Shown here piece by piece: positions 13,951-21,587 of a stretch of DNA of 26,755 nucleotides; within the stretch, counting starts at the first letter, position 1, and every line of letters starts with the position of its first letter. Source of the stretch: JAJZJT01 sp049964655. GTDB lineage: Bacteria; Actinomycetota; Acidimicrobiia; Acidimicrobiales; RAAP-2. The stretch spans positions 1 through 26,755 of the forward strand of contig JBMFXC010000033.1 in assembly GCA_049964655.1 (NCBI GenBank). Direction: 5' to 3'. A model generated the notes under the pieces. It was given only the letters and a program-made list of their open reading frames with translations, searched no databases and was not told the origin of the DNA. The position numbers and the translations under genes were made by a program.

Positions 13951-16900
13951 TTGTTCCGCCCGGCCCCACCCGATGTCGACTTCACCGCCCTCGAGCGCGC
14001 CGAGCTCGACCGCTGGGCGCGTCACCGGGTCTTCGAGCGTTCCGTCGAGCTACGCGCCGGGGCCGAGCGGTGGGTCTTCTACGAGGGCCCGCCCACTGCC
14101 AACGGCCGGCCGGGCCTGCACCACGTGTGGGCCCGCGTCTACAAGGACCTGTTCTGTCGCTACCGGACCATGCGAGGCTTTGCCGTGCCCCGAAAGGCGG
14201 GGTGGGACACCCACGGGCTTCCCGTCGAGGTCGAGGTCGAGAAGCAGCTCGGCATCAGCGCCAAGCGGCAGATCGAGGACGAGGTGGGCATCGCCGAGTT
14301 CACCCGGCTGTGCCGTGCGTCGGTCCGCAACTACGTCGACGACTGGAAGCGGCTGACCGACCGGATCGGCTATTGGATCGACCTCGACGATGCCTACTGG
14401 ACGTTCGACTCCTCCTACGTCGAGGCCGTGTGGGCCAACTTGAAGGCCATCTGGGACCAGGACCTCCTCTACGAGGACATCAAGGTCGTCCCCTACTGTC
14501 CGCGCTGCGGCACGGCGCTGTCTTCCCACGAGCTGGGCCAGCCCGACGTCTACCGTGACGTCATCGACCCCTCGGCGTTCGTCCGCTTCCCCCTCACCGG
14601 CGAGGCCACCTCGAGCGCTCCGGACGATCCCCGGGGGACCTCCCGCACCGCGGCCCTGGCCCGTCGGCTCGGGCGCACCTCGCTCGAGGGCCTCAACCTG
14701 GTGGCGTGGACGACGACCCCGTGGACGCTTCTCTCCAACACCGGGCTCGCCGTCAACCCCGAGCTCGACTACGCCGTCGTCGGCGACGACGTGGTGGCCG
14801 CCGACCTCGTCGAGCAGGTCTTCGGCGAGGGTGCTCTCCCTGAGGCGGTGCTTGCCGGCACCGAGCTGGTCGGGCTCTTCTACGAGCGTCCCTTCGACGA
14901 CCTGTCGGTCGACTCTGGCTGGGTGGGCTCCGCGTGGCGTGTGGTGCCCGGCACCTTCGTCGAGGCGACCGAGGGAACCGGCATCGTCCACCTGGCCCCT
15001 GCCTTCGGCGAGGTCGACCGCGAGGTCGGCGCCGCCGCCGGGCTGCCCACGCTCAATCCGGTCGGCCCCGACGGCGCCTTCACCGACGAGGTCCCGTGGC
15101 TGGCGGGCACCCAGGCCCGCCGGGCCAACGAAGCGGTGCTCGACCGGCTGGAGCAAGCCTCGCTCCTCGTCCGCCGACAGCCCTACGAGCACGCCTACCC
15201 GCACTGTTGGCGGTGCGGGACCGCCCTGATCTACTGGGGCAAGCCGAGCTGGTACATCAGGACTTCGGCGAAGAAGGACGAGCTGGTGGCGGCCAACGCC
15301 GGGATCGGGTGGCACCCGGAGCACATCCGGGACGGCCGGATGGGAGAGTGGCTGGCCAACAACGTCGACTGGGCCCTGTCTCGTGACCGCTTCTGGGGAA
15401 CGCCCCTGCCGGTGTGGCGGTGCGACCGCGACCGCTCCCACCTCAGGTGCGTGGGCTCGCTCGAGGACCTGTCGAAGCTGGCCGGGCGAGACGTGACCAC
15501 CGTCGATCCTCACCGACCGACCATCGACGCGGTCGCCTTCCCCTGCCCCGACTGCCAGAGCCCGCCGGTGACGCCCGAGGGTGTCGCCCCGGGTCCAGCC
15601 GGTGGCGCGGGTCCAGCCGGTGGCGCGGGTCCCGAGGCCGTGGGGACCATGCGCCGGGTCGAGCCGGTCATCGACGCCTGGTTCGATTCGGGGTCGATGC
15701 CCACTGCCCAGTGGGGCTACCCGGTCGTCCCGGGGTCCGAGCAGCGCTTCGTCTACCCGGCCGACTTCATCTGCGAGGCGATCGACCAGACTCGGGGATG
15801 GTTCTACTCGCTGCTCGCCGTCAACACGGCGGTGGGGCGGGAGGCTCCCTTCCGCAACGTGCTGTGCCTCGGGCACATCGTCGACGCCGAGGGCCGCAAG
15901 ATGTCCAAGAGCGTCGGCAACGTCATCGACCCTTGGGACATCCTCGACACCCGGGGGGCCGACCCGCTGCGGTGGTGGATGTTCTCGCAGGGCTCCCCGT
16001 GGACGCCCACCCGGGTGAGCTTCGGAGCCATCGACGCGTCGCTGCGCGACACGCTCCTCACCTTCTGGAACACCTTCTCGTTCTTCACCACCTACGCCTC
16101 GCTCAACGGCTTCGATCCCGCAGACCCCGAGGTTCCCGAGGCGGAAGCGCGTCCGGCGCTCGACCGGTGGCTCCGCTCGCGCCTTGCTGCCACCGTCGTC
16201 GAGGTGACCGAGGCCCTCGACGGCTACGAGCCGACGCCGGCGGCCGCTGCACTCGCCACGTTCGTCGACGACCTGTCCAATTGGTACGTGCGGCGGTCAC
16301 GTCGGCGGTTCTGGCGGACCGACCCCGACGCACCGCCTGCCGACGCGCTGGCTGCCCAGGCGACGCTCCACGAGGCGCTCACCACGCTGGCCACCCTGTT
16401 CGCCCCCTTCTGCCCGTTCGTCGCCGACTACGTCTGGCGAGTGTTGTCCGACGCCGACGAGGAGGCGTCGGTCCACCTCGTCGACTGGCCCCGTCCCGAC
16501 GACGCGGCACAAGACGTCGAGCTCGAACGCTCGATGGCCCTCGCTCGGCGGCTCGTGTCCCTCGGTCGGGCGGCCCGCTCGGAGGCCGGCGTGAAGGTCC
16601 GACAGCCACTGGCCCGAGCGCTCGTCCACCTGCCCGGCGGCAGTCCCGCCCTCCCGGTCGGTGTGGTCGAGGACGAGCTCAACGTCGACGCCGTCGACCT
16701 GGCCCCGGAGCTGGGAGAGGTCCTCCGCTACGAGGTCGTCCCCAACTTCAAGGTGCTCGGGCCCAAGCTGGGCAAGGCGGTCCAGGGGCTGCGTGCCGCG
16801 TTGTCGGCAGTGGACGGTGCCGCCGTCGCCGACGCTCTGGCCGCCGGAGGCGCCTATCGGGTCCCGGTCGACGGTGCCCCCGGTGGCGTGGTCGACCTCG

Positions 16901-17280
16901 GTCCCGACGACGTCGAGCTCCGGGTCAGGGCCCAGCCGGGCTTCGCTGTCTCGCGTGACGGCGGCGAGGTGGTCGCGCTCGACCTCGCTCTCGACGACGA
17001 CCTCCGCCGCCGAGGGCTCGCCCGTGAGGTGGTCCGCCACGTGCAGGAGTTGCGCAAGCAGCGCGGGCTGGCCGTCTCGGACGCCATCGACCTCATCCTC
17101 GGCGGGGTGGACGACCTTGCCCCGCACTTCGACGCCATCGCCCGTGAGGTGCTCGCTCACACGGTGTCGACGGAGACCGCCGCTGCCCCCGCCGCCGAGG
17201 GGATCGAGATCGAGCTCGACACCGACCTCGGCCCGCGTCCGGCGACTGTCTGGATCGTCCAGAGAGCGTCGGCGGGGTGA
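13951..17280 (+). CDS. ileS: Isoleucyl-tRNA synthetase, long eukaryote-like (IleS2) type
   Basis: 1109 residues, class Ia synthetase that charges tRNA-Ile in the cytoplasm. The HIGH-equivalent is in 'PPTANGRPGLHHVWAR', near residue 50. 'KAGWDTHGLPVEVEVEKQLG' and the editing-domain segment 'NLVAWTTTPWTLLSNTGLAV' follow. 'AWFDSGSMPTAQWG' and the KMSKS loop at K650-S654 (GRKMSKSVGNV) complete the catalytic core, followed by an anticodon-binding region and a long C-terminal extension. The HHVxAR motif and overall length indicate the eukaryote-like clade, known in bacteria for low mupirocin sensitivity. An 18-bp repeat adds a Gly/Pro/Ala loop near residues 547-560, between the Zn-like 'CPDC' and 'AWFDSG'. 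The TTG start is supported by GAGGAG 9 nt upstream. Confidence 0.96.
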   Translation: MFRPAPPDVDFTALERAELDRWARHRVFERSVELRAGAERWVFYEGPPTANGRPGLHHVWARVYKDLFCRYRTMRGFAVPRKAGWDTHGLPVEVEVEKQLGISAKRQIEDEVGIAEFTRLCRASVRNYVDDWKRLTDRIGYWIDLDDAYWTFDSSYVEAVWANLKAIWDQDLLYEDIKVVPYCPRCGTALSSHELGQPDVYRDVIDPSAFVRFPLTGEATSSAPDDPRGTSRTAALARRLGRTSLEGLNLVAWTTTPWTLLSNTGLAVNPELDYAVVGDDVVAADLVEQVFGEGALPEAVLAGTELVGLFYERPFDDLSVDSGWVGSAWRVVPGTFVEATEGTGIVHLAPAFGEVDREVGAAAGLPTLNPVGPDGAFTDEVPWLAGTQARRANEAVLDRLEQASLLVRRQPYEHAYPHCWRCGTALIYWGKPSWYIRTSAKKDELVAANAGIGWHPEHIRDGRMGEWLANNVDWALSRDRFWGTPLPVWRCDRDRSHLRCVGSLEDLSKLAGRDVTTVDPHRPTIDAVAFPCPDCQSPPVTPEGVAPGPAGGAGPAGGAGPEAVGTMRRVEPVIDAWFDSGSMPTAQWGYPVVPGSEQRFVYPADFICEAIDQTRGWFYSLLAVNTAVGREAPFRNVLCLGHIVDAEGRKMSKSVGNVIDPWDILDTRGADPLRWWMFSQGSPWTPTRVSFGAIDASLRDTLLTFWNTFSFFTTYASLNGFDPADPEVPEAEARPALDRWLRSRLAATVVEVTEALDGYEPTPAAAALATFVDDLSNWYVRRSRRRFWRTDPDAPPADALAAQATLHEALTTLATLFAPFCPFVADYVWRVLSDADEEASVHLVDWPRPDDAAQDVELERSMALARRLVSLGRAARSEAGVKVRQPLARALVHLPGGSPALPVGVVEDELNVDAVDLAPELGEVLRYEVVPNFKVLGPKLGKAVQGLRAALSAVDGAAVADALAAGGAYRVPVDGAPGGVVDLGPDDVELRVRAQPGFAVSRDGGEVVALDLALDDDLRRRGLAREVVRHVQELRKQRGLAVSDAIDLILGGVDDLAPHFDAIAREVLAHTVSTETAAAPAAEGIEIELDTDLGPRPATVWIVQRASAG
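15591..15632 (+). repeat. 18-bp tandem repeat inside ileS
   Basis: The unit gggtccagccggtggcgc occurs at 15591-15608 and 15609-15626, with the first 6 bp of a third copy. It codes GPAGGA repeats, a flexible loop in the catalytic domain. Its 13-bp core CAGCCGGTGGCGC also occurs in the 36-bp repeat of the MerR-TetR gene at 19647. Confidence 0.9.
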
Positions 17281-17331
17281 GCACCGGCGGGGTGTCCGCC
17301 CACGCTCCGGCGTCACTGGCAGACGCGGGGC

Positions 17332-19068
17332 TCAGCTCGACGTCCGGCGCCGAGCCCGGTTCGCCGCGCTGACCACGGCCTGGAGCGACGCGTCGAGGAT
17401 GCTCGAGTCCATGCCCACTCCCCACCAGGTCGCCCCGTCCGGCCCCTCGGCCTCGACGTACGCGACGGCGGAGGCTTCGCTCCCCGAGGTGAGGGCGTGC
17501 TCGCTGTAGTCGCGCACCTCGAAGGTGACCCCGAGCTCGGCTCGGAGCGCGGCGACCAACGCGTCGATCGGCCCGTTCCCTTCGCCGACCGCCGTCCGCG
17601 GCGCTCCGTCGACGAGCAACTGGGCCGTGATCGTCGTGCGCTTGCGACCGGTGGTGACCTCGGAGCCGACCAGGCGAACCCCGGCGTCTTCGGGCAGGTA
17701 GGTCCGGGCGAAGACGTCCCACATCTCACCCGGGCGGATCACCGTGCCGGTGGCCTCGGTGACCGCCTGGACCTCCTTGGAGAACTCGACTTGCAGTTGG
17801 CGGGGAAGGTCGAGGCCGTGCTCGGTGTCCATCAGGTAGGCCACGCCGCCTTTACCTGACTGGCTGTTGACCTGGATGATCGCTTCGTAGGTCCGGCCGG
17901 TGTGCTTGGGGTCGATGGGCAGGTAGGGCACTTCCCATACGTCGTAGTCGTCGCCGATGGCCCGCATGCCCTTGTTGATGGCGTCCTGGTGCGAGCCGGA
18001 GAAGGCCGTGTAGACGAGGTCGCCGGCGTAGGGATGGCGGGGATGCACAGGCATGCGGGTGGCGTGCTCGGCCACCCGCCGCACCCGTTCGATGTCGGAG
18101 AAGTCGAGGGCGGGGTCGACGCCCTGTGCGAAGAGGTTCATGGCCAGCGTCACCACGTCGACGTTCCCGGTCCGTTCCCCGTTGCCGAAGAGCGTCCCCT
18201 CGACTCGTTCGGCGCCGGCCAGGACGGCGAGCTCGGCGGCTGCGACCGCCGTGCCCCGATCGTTGTGGGGGTGCACGCTCAAGACCAGTGCGTCGCGTCG
18301 CTTGATCGTCCGCCCGAACCACTCGATGACGTCCGCGTAGACGTTGGGCGAGTACATCTCGACGGTGGCCGGCAGGTTGACGATCATGGGACGCTCGGGT
18401 GTGGGCTCGATGACGTCCATCACCGCCTCGCAGATCTCGACGGCGAACTCGGGCTCGGTCCCCGTGAAGCTCTCCGGCGAGTACTCGTAGCGCACCTCGG
18501 TACCGGCGAGGCCCGCCTCGAACTTCTTGCACAGCCGGGCGGCGTTGACGGCGATGTCCACGATCCCTGGCTTGTCGAGGCCGAAGACGACCCGTCGTTG
18601 GAGCTCGGACGTCGAGTTGTAGAAGTGCACGATGGCCCGAGGGGCGCCTTGCAGCGACTCGAAGGTGCGCTCGATCAGCTCCTCGCGGCACTGCACGAGG
18701 ACCTGGATGGTGACGTCGTCGGGGATGCGGCCCTCGTCGATGATGAGCCGCTGGAAGTCGAGGTCGGTCTGGGAGGCCGAGGGGAAGCCAACCTCGATCT
18801 CCTTGAACCCGACGGCGACGAGGGTGTCGAACAGCGCCAGCTTGCGTTCGGGGTCCATCGGGTCGACCAGGGCTTGGTTGCCGTCCCGCAGGTCGACACT
18901 GGCCCAACGTGGCGCTCGGGTGAAGGTGCGGTCCGGCCACGTCCGGTCGGCCAACTGGAGCGGGAGGTGAGCTCGGTACTTGGAGAAGGGCATCGGGGAC
19001 ACGTCGCAGGGGTAGGCGACGCGGGGGCGGGGCGTGTGCACGCCGCCCTCGGGGTGTTCGCTGGTCAT
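17332..19068 (-). CDS. leuA: 2-isopropylmalate synthase
   Basis: 578 residues; condenses acetyl-CoA with 2-oxoisovalerate in the first committed step of leucine synthesis. The DRE-TIM barrel begins with 'WASVDLRDGNQAL' (DLRDGNQ at 59-65). It contains 'KEIEVGFPSASQTD', 'LSVHPHNDRGTAVAAAELAV' and 'EGTLFGNGERTGNVDVVTLA', with the metal-binding HxH region. 'QSGKGGVAYLMDTEHGLDLP' precedes the C-terminal LeuA regulatory dimer domain, where leucine feedback acts. The pattern is that of the actinobacterial long form. The ATG at 19068-19066 is chosen because AGGGAG lies about 9 nt upstream; an in-frame ATG 57 bp further upstream would add a repetitive Asp-Glu-Thr stretch and is not supported. Upstream lies an attenuator-like leader. 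The gene converges on ileS 51 bp away. Confidence 0.96.
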   Translation of the reverse strand: MTSEHPEGGVHTPRPRVAYPCDVSPMPFSKYRAHLPLQLADRTWPDRTFTRAPRWASVDLRDGNQALVDPMDPERKLALFDTLVAVGFKEIEVGFPSASQTDLDFQRLIIDEGRIPDDVTIQVLVQCREELIERTFESLQGAPRAIVHFYNSTSELQRRVVFGLDKPGIVDIAVNAARLCKKFEAGLAGTEVRYEYSPESFTGTEPEFAVEICEAVMDVIEPTPERPMIVNLPATVEMYSPNVYADVIEWFGRTIKRRDALVLSVHPHNDRGTAVAAAELAVLAGAERVEGTLFGNGERTGNVDVVTLAMNLFAQGVDPALDFSDIERVRRVAEHATRMPVHPRHPYAGDLVYTAFSGSHQDAINKGMRAIGDDYDVWEVPYLPIDPKHTGRTYEAIIQVNSQSGKGGVAYLMDTEHGLDLPRQLQVEFSKEVQAVTEATGTVIRPGEMWDVFARTYLPEDAGVRLVGSEVTTGRKRTTITAQLLVDGAPRTAVGEGNGPIDALVAALRAELGVTFEVRDYSEHALTSGSEASAVAYVEAEGPDGATWWGVGMDSSILDASLQAVVSAANRARRRTSS

Positions 19069-19082
19069 GTTGGTTGCTCCCT

Positions 19083-19162
19083 GTCTCGTCTCGTCGGTCT
19101 CGTCTCGTCTCAGCCCGGCTGTCACAGCTCAGATCGTCGGTCTCGTCTCGTCGGTCTCGTCT
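19083..19162. repeat. Duplicated GTCTC-based repeat in the leuA 5' leader
   Basis: A 23-bp sequence, gtctcgtctcgtcggtctcgtct, occurs at 19083-19105 and again at 19140-19162, itself built from GTCTC/GTCGG pentamers. It lies between the leader terminator and the leuA ribosome-binding site. No function is evident; replication slippage is likely. Confidence 0.85.
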
Positions 19163-19227
19163 TGTTTCGTTCTGCCATCCCCGAGTGGGCTGATGTCGAC
19201 CGGGGCCACGGATGGATCCCGGCCAAC

Positions 19228-19260
19228 AAAAAACCCCCTGGCCGATCGGCGCAGGAGGTT
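19228..19260 (-). terminator. Intrinsic terminator of the leuA attenuator
   Basis: On the minus strand AACCTCCTG (19260-19252) pairs with CAGGGGGTT (19240-19232), with an inner GCCG/CGGC stem, followed directly by a run of six Ts (19233-19228). This is a canonical intrinsic terminator inside a leader, about 160 bp upstream of the leuA start. That arrangement fits conditional termination. Confidence 0.78.
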
Positions 19261-19263
19261 GCA

Positions 19264-19287
19264 GGCGAACGCGATGTGGCGTTCGCC
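19264..19287 (-). promoter_or_regulatory. Hairpin immediately after the leucine leader peptide
   Basis: GGCGAACGC and GCGTTCGCC form a perfect 9-bp stem with a 6-nt loop. It begins one base after the leader-peptide stop codon and ends three bases before the terminator stem, the position of the pause or alternative hairpin in amino-acid attenuators. Confidence 0.65.
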
Positions 19288-19288
19288 G

Positions 19289-19342
19289 TCAGGTAAGGAG
19301 AAGCTCCGAGGTCACGTCGACGATGCTGCCAACCTGGTTCAC
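19289..19342 (-). CDS. Leucine leader peptide of the leuA attenuator
   Basis: A 17-codon frame VNQVGSIVDVTSELLLT starts at GTG 19342-19340 and ends with three consecutive leucine codons, one threonine codon and TGA. A shorter frame from GTG 19315 would give eight residues with the same Leu run. Ribosome stalling at the Leu codons when charged tRNA-Leu is scarce would change folding of the following hairpins and permit transcription into leuA. There is no Shine-Dalgarno, but the promoter upstream places the transcript start at about the GTG, so leaderless translation is likely. Actinobacterial leuA genes are known to use such leaders. The peptide itself is inferred from position and codons. 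Confidence 0.65.
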   Translation of the reverse strand: MNQVGSIVDVTSELLLT

Positions 19343-19363
19343 GCCATCAATGGTGGCAGCATC
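19322..19363. promoter_or_regulatory. 10-bp perfect inverted repeat at the leuA leader promoter
   Basis: GATGCTGCCA at 19322-19331 and TGGCAGCATC at 19354-19363 are perfect complements with 22 bp between them. The right arm overlaps the spacer and -10 of the leader promoter, and the left arm is within the leader peptide codons. It could be a protein-binding site that adds initiation control to attenuation. Confidence 0.45.
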
Positions 19364-19378
19364 GCAACGCGTCGTCAA
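19350..19378 (-). promoter_or_regulatory. Promoter of the leuA leader
   Basis: On the minus strand TTGACG (19378-19373) and CACCAT (19355-19350) are separated by exactly 17 bp. The predicted transcription start is about 19343, one base before the leader GTG. The -35 is strong and the -10 is poor (3 of 6). Confidence 0.5.
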
Positions 19379-19540
19379 GGTGCCGCTGTGCCGCTGTGCC
19401 GCTGCGCCACTCGTCCCCGAGGTCGAGACGATCCTGGCGTCCGGCCGTGCCGTCCGCGCTGGCCCCGGCACGACAGCAGGTGGGGCCGCGTGCGATGCTA
19501 AGGCTCAAGGGGTGCCTGAGCCGGCGACGACCGAGGAGCC

Positions 19541-20515
19541 ATGGGCCCGAGACGATCGAGGACGAAGGCGAACGTTGCAGTGCGGCCCGGCCCCGGGCAG
19601 CCGATGGGCGCGGGTGACGAGCCGGAAGGGCCCGGCGGCACCGAGTCAGCCGGTGGCGCCGAGGCAGCGGTCGTTCCGGGGGCAGCCGGTGGCGCCGAGG
19701 CCGCGGTCGTTCCGGGGGCAGCCGGTGGCGCCGAGGCCGCCGCCAGCAGGGCTGGTCGTGGGTTCTCGATGGCCGACCTCGTCGAGCGAACCGGCATTCC
19801 CGTCGCCACCATCCACCACTACCGGCACCTCGGCCTCCTGCCCCCGGCGCTCGAGGTCGCCCGCAACCGGTTCGTCTACGACGAGCGCCACCTCTATGTC
19901 CTGCTGGTCATCCGACGCCTCCGCGAGCGGCGGTTGTCCCTCGATGCCATTGCCGACGTGCTGCCCGACGTGCTCGACCGTGGCCGGCCGTTCCACCCCG
20001 ACCAGTGGGATGACGCCACGCGCGGACTGCTCCCGCCGCCGCTCGACGACGTGGCCACCAGGCTGCTCGCCGTGGCGACGGAGGCGTTCGCCCATCGGGG
20101 CTACGACGCGGTGTCCCTGTCGGATGTTGCGGCAGCGGCTGGGCTCTCCAAGTCGGCGGTCTACCGGCACTTCCCTTCCAAGGAGGAGCTGTTCCTGGCG
20201 GCGGTGTCGGCAGCGGTGGCCGAGGTGACCGCCGCCTTCGAGGAGCGGACCGGATGCTCCGGGCGCGTCTCGCCCGACCGGGCGGCAAGCGAGCTCGGCG
20301 AGGCGCTCGAGCCCTACGTGCCGATCTTCCTCGACCTGTTCTCCGGCGTCATGTTCCGGTGGCCGTCCCGCCGTGAGGACGCCCGGCAGGCCCTGGGCTC
20401 GCTCACCGTTCGGATCGGTCAGCGGGTCACCGGGCGGGGCAACGACATCGAACGGGGCGCACGGGTCATCGGTCGCGTGCTCCAGCGGGTGGTCTCCGGG
20501 GCGTTCGTCTCGTGA
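19541..20515 (+). CDS. MerR-TetR double-HTH fusion transcriptional regulator
   Basis: 324 residues with two DNA-binding domains. After a low-complexity N terminus (about 1-73, with two and a half copies of a 12-residue repeat), a MerR-type winged HTH covers about residues 75-140 ('FSMADLVERTGIPVATIHHY', 'RHLGLLPP', 'NRFVYDERHLYVLLVIRRLR'). A complete TetR HTH follows at about 168-220 ('LLAVATEAFAHRGYDAVSLS', 'DVAAAAGLSKSAVYRHFPSK', 'EELFLAAV'), then a TetR-like ligand domain. The ATG at 19541 has GAGGAG close upstream with only 2 nt spacing; the in-frame ATG at 19604 is an alternative. It lies about 200 bp upstream of hpnC on the same strand and diverges from the leuA leader. Local regulation of the hopanoid operon is inferred, not shown. 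Confidence 0.88.
   Translation: MGPRRSRTKANVAVRPGPGQPMGAGDEPEGPGGTESAGGAEAAVVPGAAGGAEAAVVPGAAGGAEAAASRAGRGFSMADLVERTGIPVATIHHYRHLGLLPPALEVARNRFVYDERHLYVLLVIRRLRERRLSLDAIADVLPDVLDRGRPFHPDQWDDATRGLLPPPLDDVATRLLAVATEAFAHRGYDAVSLSDVAAAAGLSKSAVYRHFPSKEELFLAAVSAAVAEVTAAFEERTGCSGRVSPDRAASELGEALEPYVPIFLDLFSGVMFRWPSRREDARQALGSLTVRIGQRVTGRGNDIERGARVIGRVLQRVVSGAFVS
19647..19738 (+). repeat. 36-bp tandem repeat in the MerR-TetR gene
   Basis: Units begin at 19647, 19683 and 19719 with a core of cagccggtggcgccgagg; two full copies and about 20 bp of a third are present. They code a 12-residue Ala/Gly/Val/Glu unit (AGGAEAAVVPGA) ahead of the MerR domain. The first copy differs at a few positions, so the array is not brand new. 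Confidence 0.92.
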
Positions 20516-20618
20516 ACGTCGTTCGTGCGGTGCCCGCGGGCGGGTGACGGTAGCCTTCGGAGCCTGCAAGCGAGGGGTGCGGCGGGACGTATGGCCACCC
20601 ATGCTCCCTCCGGTTGCG

Positions 20619-20648
20619 TTGACGGGCGCTTCCGGCTGCGTGTACAAC
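20619..20648 (+). promoter_or_regulatory. Promoter of the hpnC-hpnD-hpnE-prenyl synthase-shc operon
   Basis: TTGACG (20619-20624) and TACAAC (20643-20648), with an 18-bp spacer, are the best sigma-70-type match seen in the window. The transcript would start near 20655, leaving about 57 nt of leader with a GGAGGAA ribosome-binding site (20700-20706). A weaker -10-like TAGCCT lies upstream at 20551. Nothing else is evident in the 196-bp spacer. Confidence 0.62.
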
Positions 20649-20711
20649 GGCGTGAACGTCGGACGCACCAATTGTTTGTCTGCCCGCACGCCTGCCCGTG
20701 GAGGAACCCGG

Positions 20712-21587
20712 TTGTCGCACAGCCAGATGCTGAACGCCGGGCCTCCGCCGGCGCCCGAGGACATCCCGGACGTGGGAAACGTCGATGTCCGTGCCGCGAC
20801 GGAGAACTTCGTAGTGGCCGCCCGGCTGCTGCCTGCTCGGCTCCGACGCGACCTGGTGGCTCTCTACGGGTACGCCCGCCTGGTGGACGAGCTCGGCGAC
20901 GCGGTGGACGGTGACCGGAGCGCCTGGCTCGACTGGGCCGAGGACGAGCTCGACGCCGCGGTGGCTGGACGAGCTCGGCACCCGGTCTTCGTCCGGCTCG
21001 GCACCACGCTCGGGCGCGGTATCGACCCGCAGCCCTGCTACGACCTGATCGAAGCGAACCGCCTCGACCAGGTGGTGCAGCGCTACGAGACGTTCGACGA
21101 CCTCCTCGGCTACTGCCGGTTGTCGGCCAATCCGGTCGGTCGTCTGGTGCTCGGGGCACTGGGGCTCGATGACCCAGGCCGGGTGGCTCGCTCGGATGCC
21201 GTATGCACGGCGCTCCAGCTGGTGGAGCACTGGCAGGACCTGGCCGAGGACGCCCGGGCGGGTCGCCGGTACGTGCCCGCCGAGGACCTCGAGCGCTTCG
21301 GTGTCGTCGAGGACGAGCTCACGTCCACCCCGGCGTCGCCGAGGCTGCGGGCGCTCGTCAGCTTCGAGTGCGACCGGGCTCGCCGGCTGTTGGTCGAGGG
21401 GGCGCCGCTGGTGGCGACCGTGCCGGGTCTGGCTCGCGTGGCGGTGGCCGGGTTCGTCGGCGGTGGTCTGGCGGCGCTGCGGGCGGTCGCTGCTGCCGGG
21501 TTCGACGTGACCGCCGGTGCCCCGGTCTCCTCGCCTACTGCACGGGCGGTGGCGACGCTTGAGGCCCTGTCGGGGCGCATCCGATGA
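20712..21587 (+). CDS. hpnC: Hydroxysqualene synthase HpnC
   Basis: 291 residues, trans-isoprenyl diphosphate/squalene-phytoene synthase fold. In the three-step bacterial route HpnC converts presqualene diphosphate to hydroxysqualene. The first Asp-rich motif is VDELGD (D59 to D63) within 'ALYGYARLVDELGD'. The second is 'EHWQDLAEDARAGRRYVPAE' near residue 175, and 'YCRLSANPVGRLVLGALG' is characteristic of HpnC. The TTG at 20712 is chosen because GGAGGAA lies 5 nt upstream; ATG 20727 is an alternative. It is the first gene of a five-gene run, and its TGA overlaps the hpnD ATG (ATGA). Specific assignment as HpnC rather than HpnD follows from gene order and from the 'SANPVGRL' and 'HWQDLAED' motifs. 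Confidence 0.9.
   Translation: MSHSQMLNAGPPPAPEDIPDVGNVDVRAATENFVVAARLLPARLRRDLVALYGYARLVDELGDAVDGDRSAWLDWAEDELDAAVAGRARHPVFVRLGTTLGRGIDPQPCYDLIEANRLDQVVQRYETFDDLLGYCRLSANPVGRLVLGALGLDDPGRVARSDAVCTALQLVEHWQDLAEDARAGRRYVPAEDLERFGVVEDELTSTPASPRLRALVSFECDRARRLLVEGAPLVATVPGLARVAVAGFVGGGLAALRAVAAAGFDVTAGAPVSSPTARAVATLEALSGRIR

Noticed and set aside
14050..15876. 608-residue minus-strand open frame opposite ileS.
   Set aside because: The plus strand encodes an intact IleRS with HIGH-like and KMSKS motifs; the antisense product resembles nothing known.
20373..20711. Upstream in-frame extension of hpnC overlapping the MerR-TetR gene.
   Set aside because: The extension has no homology to the family, and the promoter at 20619-20648 and GGAGGAA at 20700-20706 place the start at TTG 20712.
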